A DNA stretch of 13,587 nt from CAYJUM01 sp964478915 (GTDB taxonomy: Bacteria > Nitrospirota > Nitrospiria > Nitrospirales > Nitrospiraceae), in the NCBI GenBank assembly GCA_964478915.1, contig CAYZKG010000077.1, positions 1 through 13,587 of the forward strand, written 5' to 3'. This document shows positions 4,628 to 11,953 of this stretch, in pieces. A model generated the notes under the pieces. That model was not told where the DNA came from and searched no databases. It saw only the letters and a list, made by a program, of their open reading frames with translations. Numbering within the stretch: the stretch's first letter is position 1; each line of letters starts with the position of its first letter. Position numbers and translations under genes: made by a program.

Positions 4628-5863
4628 TTATTCGAACCGCAACGCTTCGATGGGATTGAGGCGGGACGCCTTGTTGGCTGGATAGAGCCCAAAGAAGAGG
4701 CCGATAGCCAGCGAGAAGAAGAAGGCCACGACGATGGACTGGAGCGAGATGATCGTCGGCCAGCCGGCCACGACGGTGGTGGCGCGCGCGCCGAGGATAC
4801 CCAGCACGATGCCCAGGACGCCGCCGACCAGACTGAGGGTCATGGCCTCAATCAGGAATTGCACCAGAATATGGCGCCGCTTGGCCCCCACGGCCATGCG
4901 GACCCCGATCTCTCGGGTCCGCTCCGTGACGGACACCAGCAGGATGTTCATGATGCCGATGCCGCCGACGAGCAGCGAGATCGAGGCGACGCCGAACATC
5001 AGCAGCGAGAGCGTCTGCGTAACGCCCTCCTGCATCTTCCCGATATCCACCTGCGTGCGGATCGTGAAGTCGTCGGCCTGCTCGGGCTGGAGCCGGTGGC
5101 GCATGCGGAGGACCTCACGGATCCCCGCGACCGCCTCCGGCAGATCCTCCGTTCGGTCAGTGGCCGCGAACAGGGCACCCACTGATCCAAGGAACTGTGT
5201 CCCGAGCACCTTGCGCTCCGCGGTCGTGAACGGAATGAAGATGATGTCGTCCTGGTCCGACCCCTGAGCCGACTGGCCTTTCGGCGCGAGGACGCCGATC
5301 ACTCGAAATGGCACACTCTTGACCCGAATGATCGAGCCCACCGGCTCCTCGCCGGGATCGTAAAGGTTTTCAACTACCGTCTGCCCGAGAAGCGCCACGC
5401 GGGCGGCCGAGTCCAGGTCGGCTTGGGTGATCGCGCCACCGCTCGAGTACGCCCAGTCCCGGATCGTCAGATATCCAGGCGAGATGCCGTTGACCGGACA
5501 GTTCCAGTTTCTGTTGCCGTACACGACCTGCATCACATCGCGCTTGGCCCAGGCCACTTCGTTGAGCAGTGGGACCCTTTTTTTCAATTCCAGGGCGTCG
5601 GAGACCGTGAGGGTGACCGCTCCACCCTGCCCGCCGCGCACGCCCCCGACCGTCGTGGCGCCGGGCAGAATGATGATCACGTTCGTCCCTATGCTGGCGA
5701 TCTGTGCCTGGACGGCCGCGCGCGCGCCCGCTCCGATACTGACCATGGCGATCACGGCGCCGACCCCGATGATGATGCCCAACATGGTCAGACCGGCGCG
5801 GAGCCGATTGCGGCTCAAGACCCGTAAGGCGGTCTGCACGGTCATGAGAATCAAGACGCCCAT
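4628..5863 (-). CDS. macB: MacB-type ABC transporter permease
   Basis: An inner-membrane FtsX/MacB-fold permease of 411 residues that would work with the ATPase and MacA genes just upstream. Such systems push substrates or envelope molecules from the periplasm outward in tripartite pumps; the substrate here is unknown. An N-terminal membrane helix (LTMLGIIIGVGAVIAMVSIG, ~25-44) is followed by a large periplasmic domain (~45-285). Three C-terminal helices (~287-312, ~340-360, ~370-390) are separated by the conserved RTREIGVRMAVGAKRRHI loop, and the protein ends LYPANKASRLNPIEALRFE. I chose the ATG at 5861-5863, which begins 2 nt after the ATPase stop (5866-5868). A TTG two codons earlier would overlap that stop. 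Unlike E. coli MacB, the ATPase is a separate gene. Its 3' end is the sequence reiterated five times downstream. Confidence 0.9.
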   Translation of the reverse strand: MGVLILMTVQTALRVLSRNRLRAGLTMLGIIIGVGAVIAMVSIGAGARAAVQAQIASIGTNVIIILPGATTVGGVRGGQGGAVTLTVSDALELKKRVPLLNEVAWAKRDVMQVVYGNRNWNCPVNGISPGYLTIRDWAYSSGGAITQADLDSAARVALLGQTVVENLYDPGEEPVGSIIRVKSVPFRVIGVLAPKGQSAQGSDQDDIIFIPFTTAERKVLGTQFLGSVGALFAATDRTEDLPEAVAGIREVLRMRHRLQPEQADDFTIRTQVDIGKMQEGVTQTLSLLMFGVASISLLVGGIGIMNILLVSVTERTREIGVRMAVGAKRRHILVQFLIEAMTLSLVGGVLGIVLGILGARATTVVAGWPTIISLQSIVVAFFFSLAIGLFFGLYPANKASRLNPIEALRFE

Positions 5864-5865
5864 CT

Positions 5866-6603
5866 TCAACGGGAAGGAGTGAGGAGTGAGGACTTCGGCG
5901 AGCTCAGTCGAGCCGGGTGAGGGGTGACTACCCGGTCACTCATGATCTGGCCGTCCTTGAGAAGAATCTCGCGCGAGGCGTACGCGGCGATCTCGGTCTC
6001 ATGCGTCACGAGGATGATGGTGAGGCCGTCGTCATGGTTCAGGCTTTGCAGTACCTGCATGATCTCCCGGCTGGATTCGGTATCCAGGTTTCCGGTCGGC
6101 TCGTCCGCCAACAGCATCGACGGCGAAGAGACCAGGGCCCGGGCAATCGCCACCCGCTGCTGCTGCCCTCCGGATAGCTGCGAAGGGTAGTGCCGCTCGC
6201 GATCCTGCAAGCCGAGGCGGGCAAGCGCGGCCGAGGCCTGCCGTCGCTGCTCCCGCAGCGTGATCCCGCTGTAAAACAGCGGCAACTGGACATTCTCCAG
6301 CGCGGTGGTCCGGGGCAGGAGGTTGAAGTTCTGGAACACAAAGCCGATCTGGCGGTTGCGGATATCGGCGAGTTCATCGGGAGGGGCATGCGCCACGTCT
6401 CGCCCGTCCAGCCAATAGGTTCCCTGGGTCGGAGTATCGAGACACCCCACGATGTTCATGAGCGTGGATTTGCCCGACCCCGAGGCTCCCATCACCGCGA
6501 CGAATTCGCCGCGCTCGATCTCGAGATCGATCCCGCGGAGCGCCTGCACCTCGACGTCTCCCAGCCGATAGGTCCGCCAGATGTCCTTGCACACGATCAG
6601 CAT
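5866..6603 (-). CDS. MacB/LolD-type ABC transporter ATP-binding protein
   Basis: A 245-residue cytoplasmic ATPase that powers the adjacent permease. It shows Walker A GASGSGKS (39-46), the Q-loop (FQN, ~90-92), ABC signature LSGGQQQR (143-150), Walker B MLLADEPT (163-170) and the switch His in LVTHE (201). The motif order and the VQALRGIDLEIERGEF start are typical of the LolD/MacB/FtsE class. The frame is open for 87 codons upstream, but that part overlaps macA in another frame and looks unlike protein, so I start at the ATG at 6603, preceded by a weak GAGAAAG. The C-terminal ~25 residues (TPHPARLSSPKSSLLTPSR) are probably disordered. The stop TGA is 2 nt before the permease ATG. Confidence 0.92.
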   Translation of the reverse strand: MLIVCKDIWRTYRLGDVEVQALRGIDLEIERGEFVAVMGASGSGKSTLMNIVGCLDTPTQGTYWLDGRDVAHAPPDELADIRNRQIGFVFQNFNLLPRTTALENVQLPLFYSGITLREQRRQASAALARLGLQDRERHYPSQLSGGQQQRVAIARALVSSPSMLLADEPTGNLDTESSREIMQVLQSLNHDDGLTIILVTHETEIAAYASREILLKDGQIMSDRVVTPHPARLSSPKSSLLTPSR

Positions 6604-6647
6604 ATGGCTTTCTCTCAGGCTAGGGGCTATGGGCGAGGGGCTATAGG

Positions 6648-7961
6648 TTAGAGGCCGCGGTCGCGCCTGCTGCCGCCACGCTGGCTGGAGCCGAAGCCCG
6701 GCGGAAGATTCTCGGACTTTTTGGAAGGCCTGAGGCTCTCCACGCCGACGATGAGCTGGTCTCCCTCGTTCAGGGGGCCGCTCACGACCTCGGTCGCGGT
6801 TCCGTCGGAGACGCCCCGCTGAATCGGCACCGGTTCCGGCTCGCCGGAGGCACCGATCTTCCACACCACGGAAGTGGGTTCCCGCGCTGTCCCATCATGG
6901 CTAGCCGGCGCCTGTGCGTGATCCTTTCGAGTCTCGCCCGCCGTTGGCGGCGCACCGGATACAGAGCGGGCGGCGCCCGAAGCCGCATCCTGCCGTTCGC
7001 TCTTGGGGGGGACAAAGCGGAGCGCCGCGTTGGGCACCTTGAGCACCTGATCCTTGCGGGCAACGATGATGGACACATTGGCGGTCATCCCGGGCTTCAA
7101 CCGAAGGTCGGTATTCTTTACAGCGATGACCACGTCATACGTCACGACGTTCTGCACGCTGATCGGTGCGTTCCGGACCTGTTTCACAGCTCCGCGGAAC
7201 ATCTCGCCTGGGTACGCATCCACCGTGAACGCGGCCTCTTTTCCCGAAACGATCTCGCCGATGTCGGCTTCGCTCACGTTGGCGTCCACCTGCATCTTCG
7301 TGAGATCCTGCGCGATCAAGAACAATGTGGGGATCTGAAAGCTCGCCGTCACGCGCTGGCCCACCTCCACCTGCCGCGAGATGACGATCCCGTCAATCGG
7401 CGAGCGAATCACCGTGTACTTGAGGTCCAGCTCGGCCGCTTCCAAGGCCGCTTCCGCCTGCTTGACCGCCGCTTCGGCCACGGCGAGCTGGGCGACCGCT
7501 CCTTCATGCGCCGTGACCGCCATATCCACCTCGTTTTGGGACACGAACTGCTGCTTCGAGAGCGCGTTCATACGGTCCAGCTCGCGCTTGCGCTGGCCGA
7601 GATCGGCACGCGCCTTGAGGACGGAAGCCCTGGCATTGGCAAGATTAGCCGCAGCCTGATCCCGGAGGGCACGGTACGGAAAGGGGTCAATCCGAGCGAC
7701 CACATTGCCGGTCTTGACGATCGAGTTGAAGTCCGCGTGGAGGCTCTCAATCATTCCGGAGACTTGGCTCCCCACCTGGACGATGGTCACCGGATTAATC
7801 GTGCCGGTCGCGCTCACAACCGAGATGATAGTTCCTCGGGTAACCGGCGCGGTCTTGTATCTCACAGGCGGCTTCCGCTCGCCACTGAAGAACATGTAGC
7901 CTCCAATGGCCAGTCCGACCGCCAGAATGCCGACGATGAGGATGACTTTGCGTATAGTCAT
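6648..7961 (-). CDS. macA: MacA-type periplasmic adaptor (membrane fusion protein)
   Basis: A 437-residue HlyD/RND-family adaptor, first gene of the exporter operon. A single N-terminal membrane anchor (VILIVGILAVGLAIGGYMFF, ~6-25) is followed by a lipoyl half-motif (SATGTINPVTIVQVGSQVSG), an alpha-helical hairpin (~95-180, Ala-rich, QAAANLANARASVLKARADL), the second lipoyl half (VIRSPIDGIVISRQVEVGQ), beta-barrel (MQVDANVSEADIGEI) and membrane-proximal domains (PIQRGVSDGTATEVVSGPLNEGDQLIVG). A ~55-residue low-complexity insert rich in Ser, Ala, Pro and Gln separates the NAALRFVPP strand from VVWKIG. The end is Gly/Arg-rich. No TolC-type outer-membrane partner is encoded in the window. The ATG at 7961 has no strong ribosome-binding site but lies about 27 nt from a good promoter. 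The ATPase gene starts 44 nt downstream. Confidence 0.92.
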   Translation of the reverse strand: MTIRKVILIVGILAVGLAIGGYMFFSGERKPPVRYKTAPVTRGTIISVVSATGTINPVTIVQVGSQVSGMIESLHADFNSIVKTGNVVARIDPFPYRALRDQAAANLANARASVLKARADLGQRKRELDRMNALSKQQFVSQNEVDMAVTAHEGAVAQLAVAEAAVKQAEAALEAAELDLKYTVIRSPIDGIVISRQVEVGQRVTASFQIPTLFLIAQDLTKMQVDANVSEADIGEIVSGKEAAFTVDAYPGEMFRGAVKQVRNAPISVQNVVTYDVVIAVKNTDLRLKPGMTANVSIIVARKDQVLKVPNAALRFVPPKSERQDAASGAARSVSGAPPTAGETRKDHAQAPASHDGTAREPTSVVWKIGASGEPEPVPIQRGVSDGTATEVVSGPLNEGDQLIVGVESLRPSKKSENLPPGFGSSQRGGSRRDRGL

Positions 7962-7994
7962 TGAGACGCGAGTAGCCCGCGCTAGGGCGAACTC

Positions 7995-8024
7995 ATTCTA
8001 GGGAGGCGGTTTCCGCGCTGTCAA
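7995..8024 (-). promoter_or_regulatory. Sigma70-type promoter of the macA-ATPase-macB operon
   Basis: On the minus strand a perfect TTGACA (8019-8024) is followed by an 18-bp spacer and TAGAAT (7995-8000, 5/6). It is the best promoter match I noticed in the window and is correctly placed about 30 nt upstream of the macA ATG. With no terminator seen after macB, it could also feed transcription into the toxin-antitoxin array. Confidence 0.7.
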
Positions 8025-8034
8025 GCAAAGGGGT

Positions 8035-8069
8035 GTGATGAGTGATGCGTGATCAGTGACGAGTTATGG
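8035..8069. repeat. Short 7-bp tandem repeat, five degenerate units
   Basis: The units GTGATGA, GTGATGC, GTGATCA, GTGACGA and GTTATGG follow each other without gaps, 10 bp upstream of the macA -35 box. The repeat could be simple-sequence drift or a site for a regulator. The remaining sequence to 8151 shows nothing recognisable. Confidence 0.55.
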
Positions 8070-8151
8070 GAGAACGACCCGGCGATGATGACCAGAAGTA
8101 CGAAACAAGGGAATCGGTGTGTCGTCGTGTGATCGAGCGGAGAGGCGCGGC

Positions 8152-8967
8152 CTACGGACCGACCGTGATCCGGTCCTTGATCGCATCGAAGGTCGTTTTC
8201 GGCACGACATTCTTCGCGACCATCTCCCCCTTGATCCGATACGGCCGGTTGGCGATGACCCGTTCAGCCGCCTCCTTGCTCAACCCCAAAAACAGCACCA
8301 TGTCATTCGCGGAGGCCGTATTGATGTTGACGGGGGCGGAACCAGCAGCAGCCCCTGCAGTTCCGGCCGAAGGGGCGCCGGGAGCCTTGGGAGCGGGCGA
8401 CGCAGGCGCCGGGATCGCGGCGGAAGCACCAGGCTGAGCGCCTGGCTGTCTAGCGGGGCCGGCCATCGGGCCCGTCGGCGGGACGGTACCGGTTCCGGGC
8501 GCAGGCAGCTTACCGAGCGGCGGACTCTGGGGAACTGCTGCTGCGGCTCGCTCGCGCTCTTTCAACTCCTTCTGATACCGGGCGACGGTGGATTTCAGGC
8601 CCTCGTTCTGCTTCTTGGCAGCTTCGTACTCCTGCCGAAGATTACGGTGCTGGACCGTCAGGTCCTTCATCTTGTCTTCCAGATCCTTGACGCGACTTTC
8701 CACGGCAGCTCGTTCCTTGTCGCGCGCCTCTTTCACACGCTGCAGTTCGCCCGAGACGAATTCCGCGTCGGCGCTGAGCTTGCCGTTCAATTCCTTGAGG
8801 CTCTTGACCTGCTGTTCCAGCGCACTCTTCTGGGCACGAATCTTTTCAAGATCGGTCTTGGCGATCTGGGCTTCCGACACGGCTGCGTTATACTGGCCGC
8901 TGCTGACGCACCCTCCGGACGCCATCACTACCGTTGCCAGCACCACTACCATCGTGCCTTTTTTCAT
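8152..8967 (-). CDS. Lipoprotein with coiled coil and C-terminal helix-hairpin-helix domain
   Basis: A 271-residue protein with a lipoprotein signal (MKKGTMVVVLATVVMASGGC, lipidated Cys at 20). A long heptad-type coiled coil follows (~28-145, Gln/Lys/Glu-rich). A Pro/Ala/Gly linker (~146-208) leads to VNINTASANDMVLFLGLSKE (~213-232) and RPYRIKGEMVAKNVVPKTTFDAIKDRITV. The last part resembles the ComEA/HHH_3 'NINTAs..eL..lpGI...A..I...R' pattern, which usually binds DNA in competence proteins. Here it would sit outside the cytoplasm, tethered to a membrane. The canonical GI turn is replaced by GLS, so DNA binding is uncertain. The start is supported by AGGGAGG about 10 nt upstream. It is transcribed alone: the macA promoter lies downstream and uppP diverges upstream. 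The specific function is unknown. Confidence 0.85.
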   Translation of the reverse strand: MKKGTMVVVLATVVMASGGCVSSGQYNAAVSEAQIAKTDLEKIRAQKSALEQQVKSLKELNGKLSADAEFVSGELQRVKEARDKERAAVESRVKDLEDKMKDLTVQHRNLRQEYEAAKKQNEGLKSTVARYQKELKERERAAAAVPQSPPLGKLPAPGTGTVPPTGPMAGPARQPGAQPGASAAIPAPASPAPKAPGAPSAGTAGAAAGSAPVNINTASANDMVLFLGLSKEAAERVIANRPYRIKGEMVAKNVVPKTTFDAIKDRITVGP

Positions 8968-9323
8968 CCTTCAATCCTCCCTCCGCTCCCCTTTAGCTCG
9001 TCCTTAGCGTGCCAACCATCCCACGTTCTGTTCTCGCTAACCCATCCGTCATGCCTGTGAAGTCCCACCCCGGAAAAAGGTCGAAGCCAAAGTATCATCG
9101 ATGATCAGACGCAACGTCATGAGAAAGCCTCCAAAGGCCGCCTGATGTGTAGTCGATCAGGCCTCCTTTGTCAAGGTCCGCGATGCGACGAGTAAGGAGC
9201 ATCATCCACCCGCCAAGCGGGTACCCGGCGGACGCCGGTGAGCCGGCCGTTCTTCAATGCTGTTTCTCCGGCTGCCCCCAGGCTTGACGGAAGCCCCTGA
9301 CTCTGTGATCATGCCGCCGGCTC
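8968..9323. other. 356-bp intergenic region between the lipoprotein gene and uppP
   Basis: Besides the dyad/promoter above, it contains two adjacent GC-rich hairpins: ACCCGC/GCGGGT (9208-9213 and 9217-9222, CAA loop) and CCGGCG/CGCCGG (9225-9230 and 9233-9238). They lie about 90 nt upstream of uppP. I see no gene in the region and no clear uppP promoter or ribosome-binding site. Confidence 0.5.
9131..9174 (-). promoter_or_regulatory. Candidate promoter of the lipoprotein gene embedded in a dyad
   Basis: On the minus strand a perfect TTGACA (9169-9174) with 17-bp spacing to a weak TACACA (9146-9151) lies about 170 nt before the lipoprotein start. It overlaps a strong inverted repeat in which 9131-9145 pairs with 9156-9170 at 13 of 15 positions (arms CAAAGGCCGCCTGAT and ATCAGGCCTCCTTTG). 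The dyad could be an operator or a hairpin. No T-tract follows on either side, so it does not look like an intrinsic terminator. Confidence 0.4.
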
Positions 9324-10220
9324 ATGGAGACATTCGGGCCACAGCTCGCCGCCCTGCTGGGCCTCGTCGAAGGCCTGACCGAGTTTCTCCCCATCTCCTC
9401 TACCGGACACCTCATTCTCGTGGGCCATTTCCTCGGCTTCACCGGCGCCGTCGCGGTGAGCGTGGATGTCTCCATCCAATTGGGTTCGATCCTTGCCGTG
9501 GTGGCGTACGAGCGAACCAAGCTCCGCGGGTTCCTGTCGAACGCCAAGTCCGAGTTGTTCTCGTTCGTCAAGGTGGTGCAGGCCCACCGGGAGGCGCCCC
9601 CCTGGCCCGTGGGGGTAGGATGGCCCGCCATGCTGCGGTGCTCGGCCCTGACGCACCGGAATCTGTTGTTCGTCGTCGGCCTCGGCCTCGCCTTCCTGCC
9701 GGCCGCCATTGTCGGACTGGTCCTGCACGACTGGATTGAAGCGCGGCTGTTTCGTCCCCGCACCGTAGCGCTTGCCTTGATCGTCGGCGGCTTCATCATT
9801 TTGTGGGTGGAGGCTCGGCGTCATCGTGCCGCGGTCAACCACCTGGAACAGGTCGGGTTGAGGACCGCCTTCTGGGTGGGACTGGCCCAGTGCGCGTCCC
9901 TGTTTCCCGGCGTGTCGCGATCCGGAGCCACGATTGTCGGGGGGCTACTCGCGGGAATGGACCGGCGAGTGGCAACCGAATATTCATTCTTCTTGGCGCT
10001 GCCAACGATGATCGCCGCAACGACCTATAAGATCGTCAAATCCCGCGCGCTGCTGTCACAGGATGAATTTCTGGCGCTTGCCTTGGGCTTGGTCGTCTCG
10101 TTTCTCGTTGCGTGGGCGGTCATTGCCGCGTTCCTGACTTATGTCAAACGGTATAGTCTTCGGCCCTTTGCCTACTATCGCATCCTGCTCGGCGGCCTCG
10201 TCCTATATATCTTCAGGTAG
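9324..10220 (+). CDS. uppP: Undecaprenyl-diphosphatase (UppP/BacA)
   Basis: An integral-membrane phosphatase of 298 residues that dephosphorylates undecaprenyl pyrophosphate to recycle the lipid carrier of peptidoglycan synthesis; family members also raise bacitracin resistance. Both family motifs are present: EGLTEFLPISSTGHL (16-30, catalytic Glu and Ser residues) and PGVSRSGATI (195-204, catalytic Arg and Ser). Several hydrophobic helices follow, and the protein ends LLGGLVLYIFR. The segment APPWPVGVGWP (~91-101) is a loop between helices. The start is the ATG before ETFGPQLAALLGLVEGLTE, matching the usual N-terminus, although no clear Shine-Dalgarno sequence precedes it. It is the only plus-strand gene here and converges on ilvA with an 18-bp gap that has no T-rich terminator hairpin. 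Confidence 0.95.
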   Translation: METFGPQLAALLGLVEGLTEFLPISSTGHLILVGHFLGFTGAVAVSVDVSIQLGSILAVVAYERTKLRGFLSNAKSELFSFVKVVQAHREAPPWPVGVGWPAMLRCSALTHRNLLFVVGLGLAFLPAAIVGLVLHDWIEARLFRPRTVALALIVGGFIILWVEARRHRAAVNHLEQVGLRTAFWVGLAQCASLFPGVSRSGATIVGGLLAGMDRRVATEYSFFLALPTMIAATTYKIVKSRALLSQDEFLALALGLVVSFLVAWAVIAAFLTYVKRYSLRPFAYYRILLGGLVLYIFR

Positions 10221-10238
10221 GGAGTGCTCAAAACTTTC

Positions 10239-11408
10239 CTATTCGTTGAACGGGAGCAGCCGGTAGCCCCGATGCCGTAAGTCAGCCATGATCTCCTCGT
10301 TGTGGGCCACCCCGCGAGTCTCGAGCGAAAGGATGACGCGACTCTGCGTGATCGGGAGATCACGGGCCAGTCGGTCGTGGACGATATGGAGGATATTGGC
10401 CCCGAGACACCCGACCGCCGCGCTGAGGCCGGCCAGCGCGCCGGGGCGATCGGGAAGCGAGACCGAGAGCCGCAGCAGCCTTCCGGATCGGGCCAGGCCG
10501 CGCTCGATGATCCGGTCAAGAAGATTCACATCGATGTTCCCGCCGCTGACCACGACGCAGACCGGCCCGCGCCATCTGCGACCCCACTTGCCACCATAGG
10601 TGAGAAGCGCCGCCAGTGCGGCGGCGCCGGCTCCCTCCGCGATGATCCGCTTGTGCTCCATGAGCAGCAGGATCGCTTCGGCAATTTCCTCTTCGGCGAC
10701 AGCGACGAACCGGTCCACGTACCGCTCCAGCAGCAGGCGCGTCCGGCGGCTCGGGCCTTTCACGGCGATGCCGTCCGCCAAGGTGGGACGCGCGGAGGCG
10801 GTGACCCCGACCACCTGAATTTTCGGATTCAGCGCCTTGGCGGCAATCCCGATGCCGGCAGCCAGCCCGCCGCCGCCTACCGGCACGACAATCGTGGCGA
10901 GGTCCGGCCGTTCCTCCAGAATCTCGACTCCCACTGTCCCCTGCCCCGCGATCACAGCGTCATCATCAAACGGATGGACGAAGACCCTCCCTTCATCCCG
11001 TTCGATCCTCCGAGCGCGCGTCATCGCCGCATCCAGATCCTTCCCGCTGATCACGACAGAGGCTCCATATGACCGCGAGGCTTCCTGTTTGGCGATCGAG
11101 GACCCTTCCGGCATGACGATCGTCGAGGACACCCCCAGGGCCACGGCGGCCAGCGCCACGCCCTGGGCGTGATTTCCGGCTGACGCGGTCACCACCCCGC
11201 GACGTCGCTCGGCCGGTGTCAGGAGGGAGAGACGGTTGTACGCCCCCCGGACCTTGAAGGAGCCGGTCCGTTGGAGGTTTTCGAGCTTCAGCGTGACAGG
11301 GACGCCGGCTCGAAGGCTGAGAGACCGGGACCAGACCAGCGGGGTGCGGTCCACGGCGGCGCGAATGGCATCAGATGCCGATCGGATCTGTTTCAAGCCT
11401 ACGGACAT
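10239..11408 (-). CDS. ilvA: Threonine ammonia-lyase (threonine dehydratase), ACT-domain type
   Basis: A PLP enzyme of about 389 residues converting threonine to 2-oxobutanoate and ammonia, the entry to isoleucine synthesis. It may also act on serine. The PLP lysine lies in SFKVRGAYNRL (K52), TASAGNHAQG binds the substrate, VPVGGGGLAAG (~175-185) is the glycine phosphate loop, and VVSGGNIDVN closes the catalytic domain (~287-296). The C-terminal ~75 residues (LSVSLPDRPGALAGLSAAVG onward) form one ACT domain. This is the shorter arrangement of single-ACT enzymes (IlvA/TdcB-like), not the double-ACT E. coli IlvA. I start at the ATG at 11408. The frame is open 48 codons further, but that stretch lies over lspA and lacks similarity. 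It begins 26 nt after the lspA stop. Confidence 0.93.
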   Translation of the reverse strand: MSVGLKQIRSASDAIRAAVDRTPLVWSRSLSLRAGVPVTLKLENLQRTGSFKVRGAYNRLSLLTPAERRRGVVTASAGNHAQGVALAAVALGVSSTIVMPEGSSIAKQEASRSYGASVVISGKDLDAAMTRARRIERDEGRVFVHPFDDDAVIAGQGTVGVEILEERPDLATIVVPVGGGGLAAGIGIAAKALNPKIQVVGVTASARPTLADGIAVKGPSRRTRLLLERYVDRFVAVAEEEIAEAILLLMEHKRIIAEGAGAAALAALLTYGGKWGRRWRGPVCVVVSGGNIDVNLLDRIIERGLARSGRLLRLSVSLPDRPGALAGLSAAVGCLGANILHIVHDRLARDLPITQSRVILSLETRGVAHNEEIMADLRHRGYRLLPFNE

Positions 11409-11434
11409 GAAGAACGACTGGGAAGGAACGGCGG

Positions 11435-11953
11435 TCAGTGCGGATTCTGCTGCAGTGCGACGTCGGACTCTCGCTTTTCCATCGCGAAATGGATGATCAG
11501 GAAGACCACGCCGACGCTGATCGCGGCGTCCGCGACGTTGAACGCCGGCCAATGGTAGCCCTCGACATAGAAGTCGAGGAAATCGATGACTTCACCGAAG
11601 CGCAGCCGATCGAGCATATTACCGATCGCTCCGCCCAGGATGCCGGCGATGCTCAGCTGGCCGGCCCAGTCGTCATGACGGAGCCGAACGAAGATCGTTC
11701 CCAGAAGAATGAGCGCGAACAGCGAGGTCAGCCCGAAGAACAGCAACCGGAACCCGTTGCTGCTGGAGGCCAGCAGCCCGAACGCCGCGCCGGGGTTCCG
11801 GATGTAGGTCAGGCTGAAGAAATTCGGAATGATCGGGATGGACTCGTGCAACCGCATCGTTTGCATGATGTGCGCCTTGCTGGCCTGATCCAGCAGAATA
11901 GTCCCGACGCTCAGCATGAGCAGCACGATGTAACGGCCGGTCGTCTCTTTCAC
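11435..11953 (-). CDS. lspA: Lipoprotein signal peptidase (signal peptidase II)
   Basis: An inner-membrane aspartyl protease of about 172 residues that cleaves signal peptides of prolipoproteins such as the one at 8152-8967. Four hydrophobic helices are visible. The catalytic Asp pair lies in GAIGNMLDRLRFGEVIDF (D115) and FNVADAAIS (D142), and LDQASK and YIRNPGAAFGLL are the other conserved blocks. I prefer the GTG at 11951-11953, which overlaps the ileS stop as GTGA and has GAGG about 8 nt upstream. An ATG six codons earlier (11971) is possible but has no ribosome-binding site. The coupling of ileS and lspA is a common bacterial arrangement. Confidence 0.93.
   Translation of the reverse strand: MKETTGRYIVLLMLSVGTILLDQASKAHIMQTMRLHESIPIIPNFFSLTYIRNPGAAFGLLASSSNGFRLLFFGLTSLFALILLGTIFVRLRHDDWAGQLSIAGILGGAIGNMLDRLRFGEVIDFLDFYVEGYHWPAFNVADAAISVGVVFLIIHFAMEKRESDVALQQNPH

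Noticed and set aside
6604..6864. N-terminal extension of the ABC ATPase to an upstream start
   Set aside because: The 87 extra residues are Arg-rich, overlap macA in another frame and precede a standard LolD/MacB N-terminus. The ATG at 6603 is the natural start.
4628..8024. Exporter as a complete tripartite MacAB-TolC system
   Set aside because: No outer-membrane channel gene is present in the window, so only the inner-membrane and periplasmic parts can be claimed.
9131..9170. Intrinsic terminator upstream of uppP
   Set aside because: The hairpin is strong but has no T-tract on either strand and overlaps a TTGACA promoter element.
11409..11552. 48-residue N-terminal extension of threonine ammonia-lyase
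   Set aside because: It overlaps lspA in another frame and has no similarity to the enzyme family. The ATG at 11408 gives the usual length.
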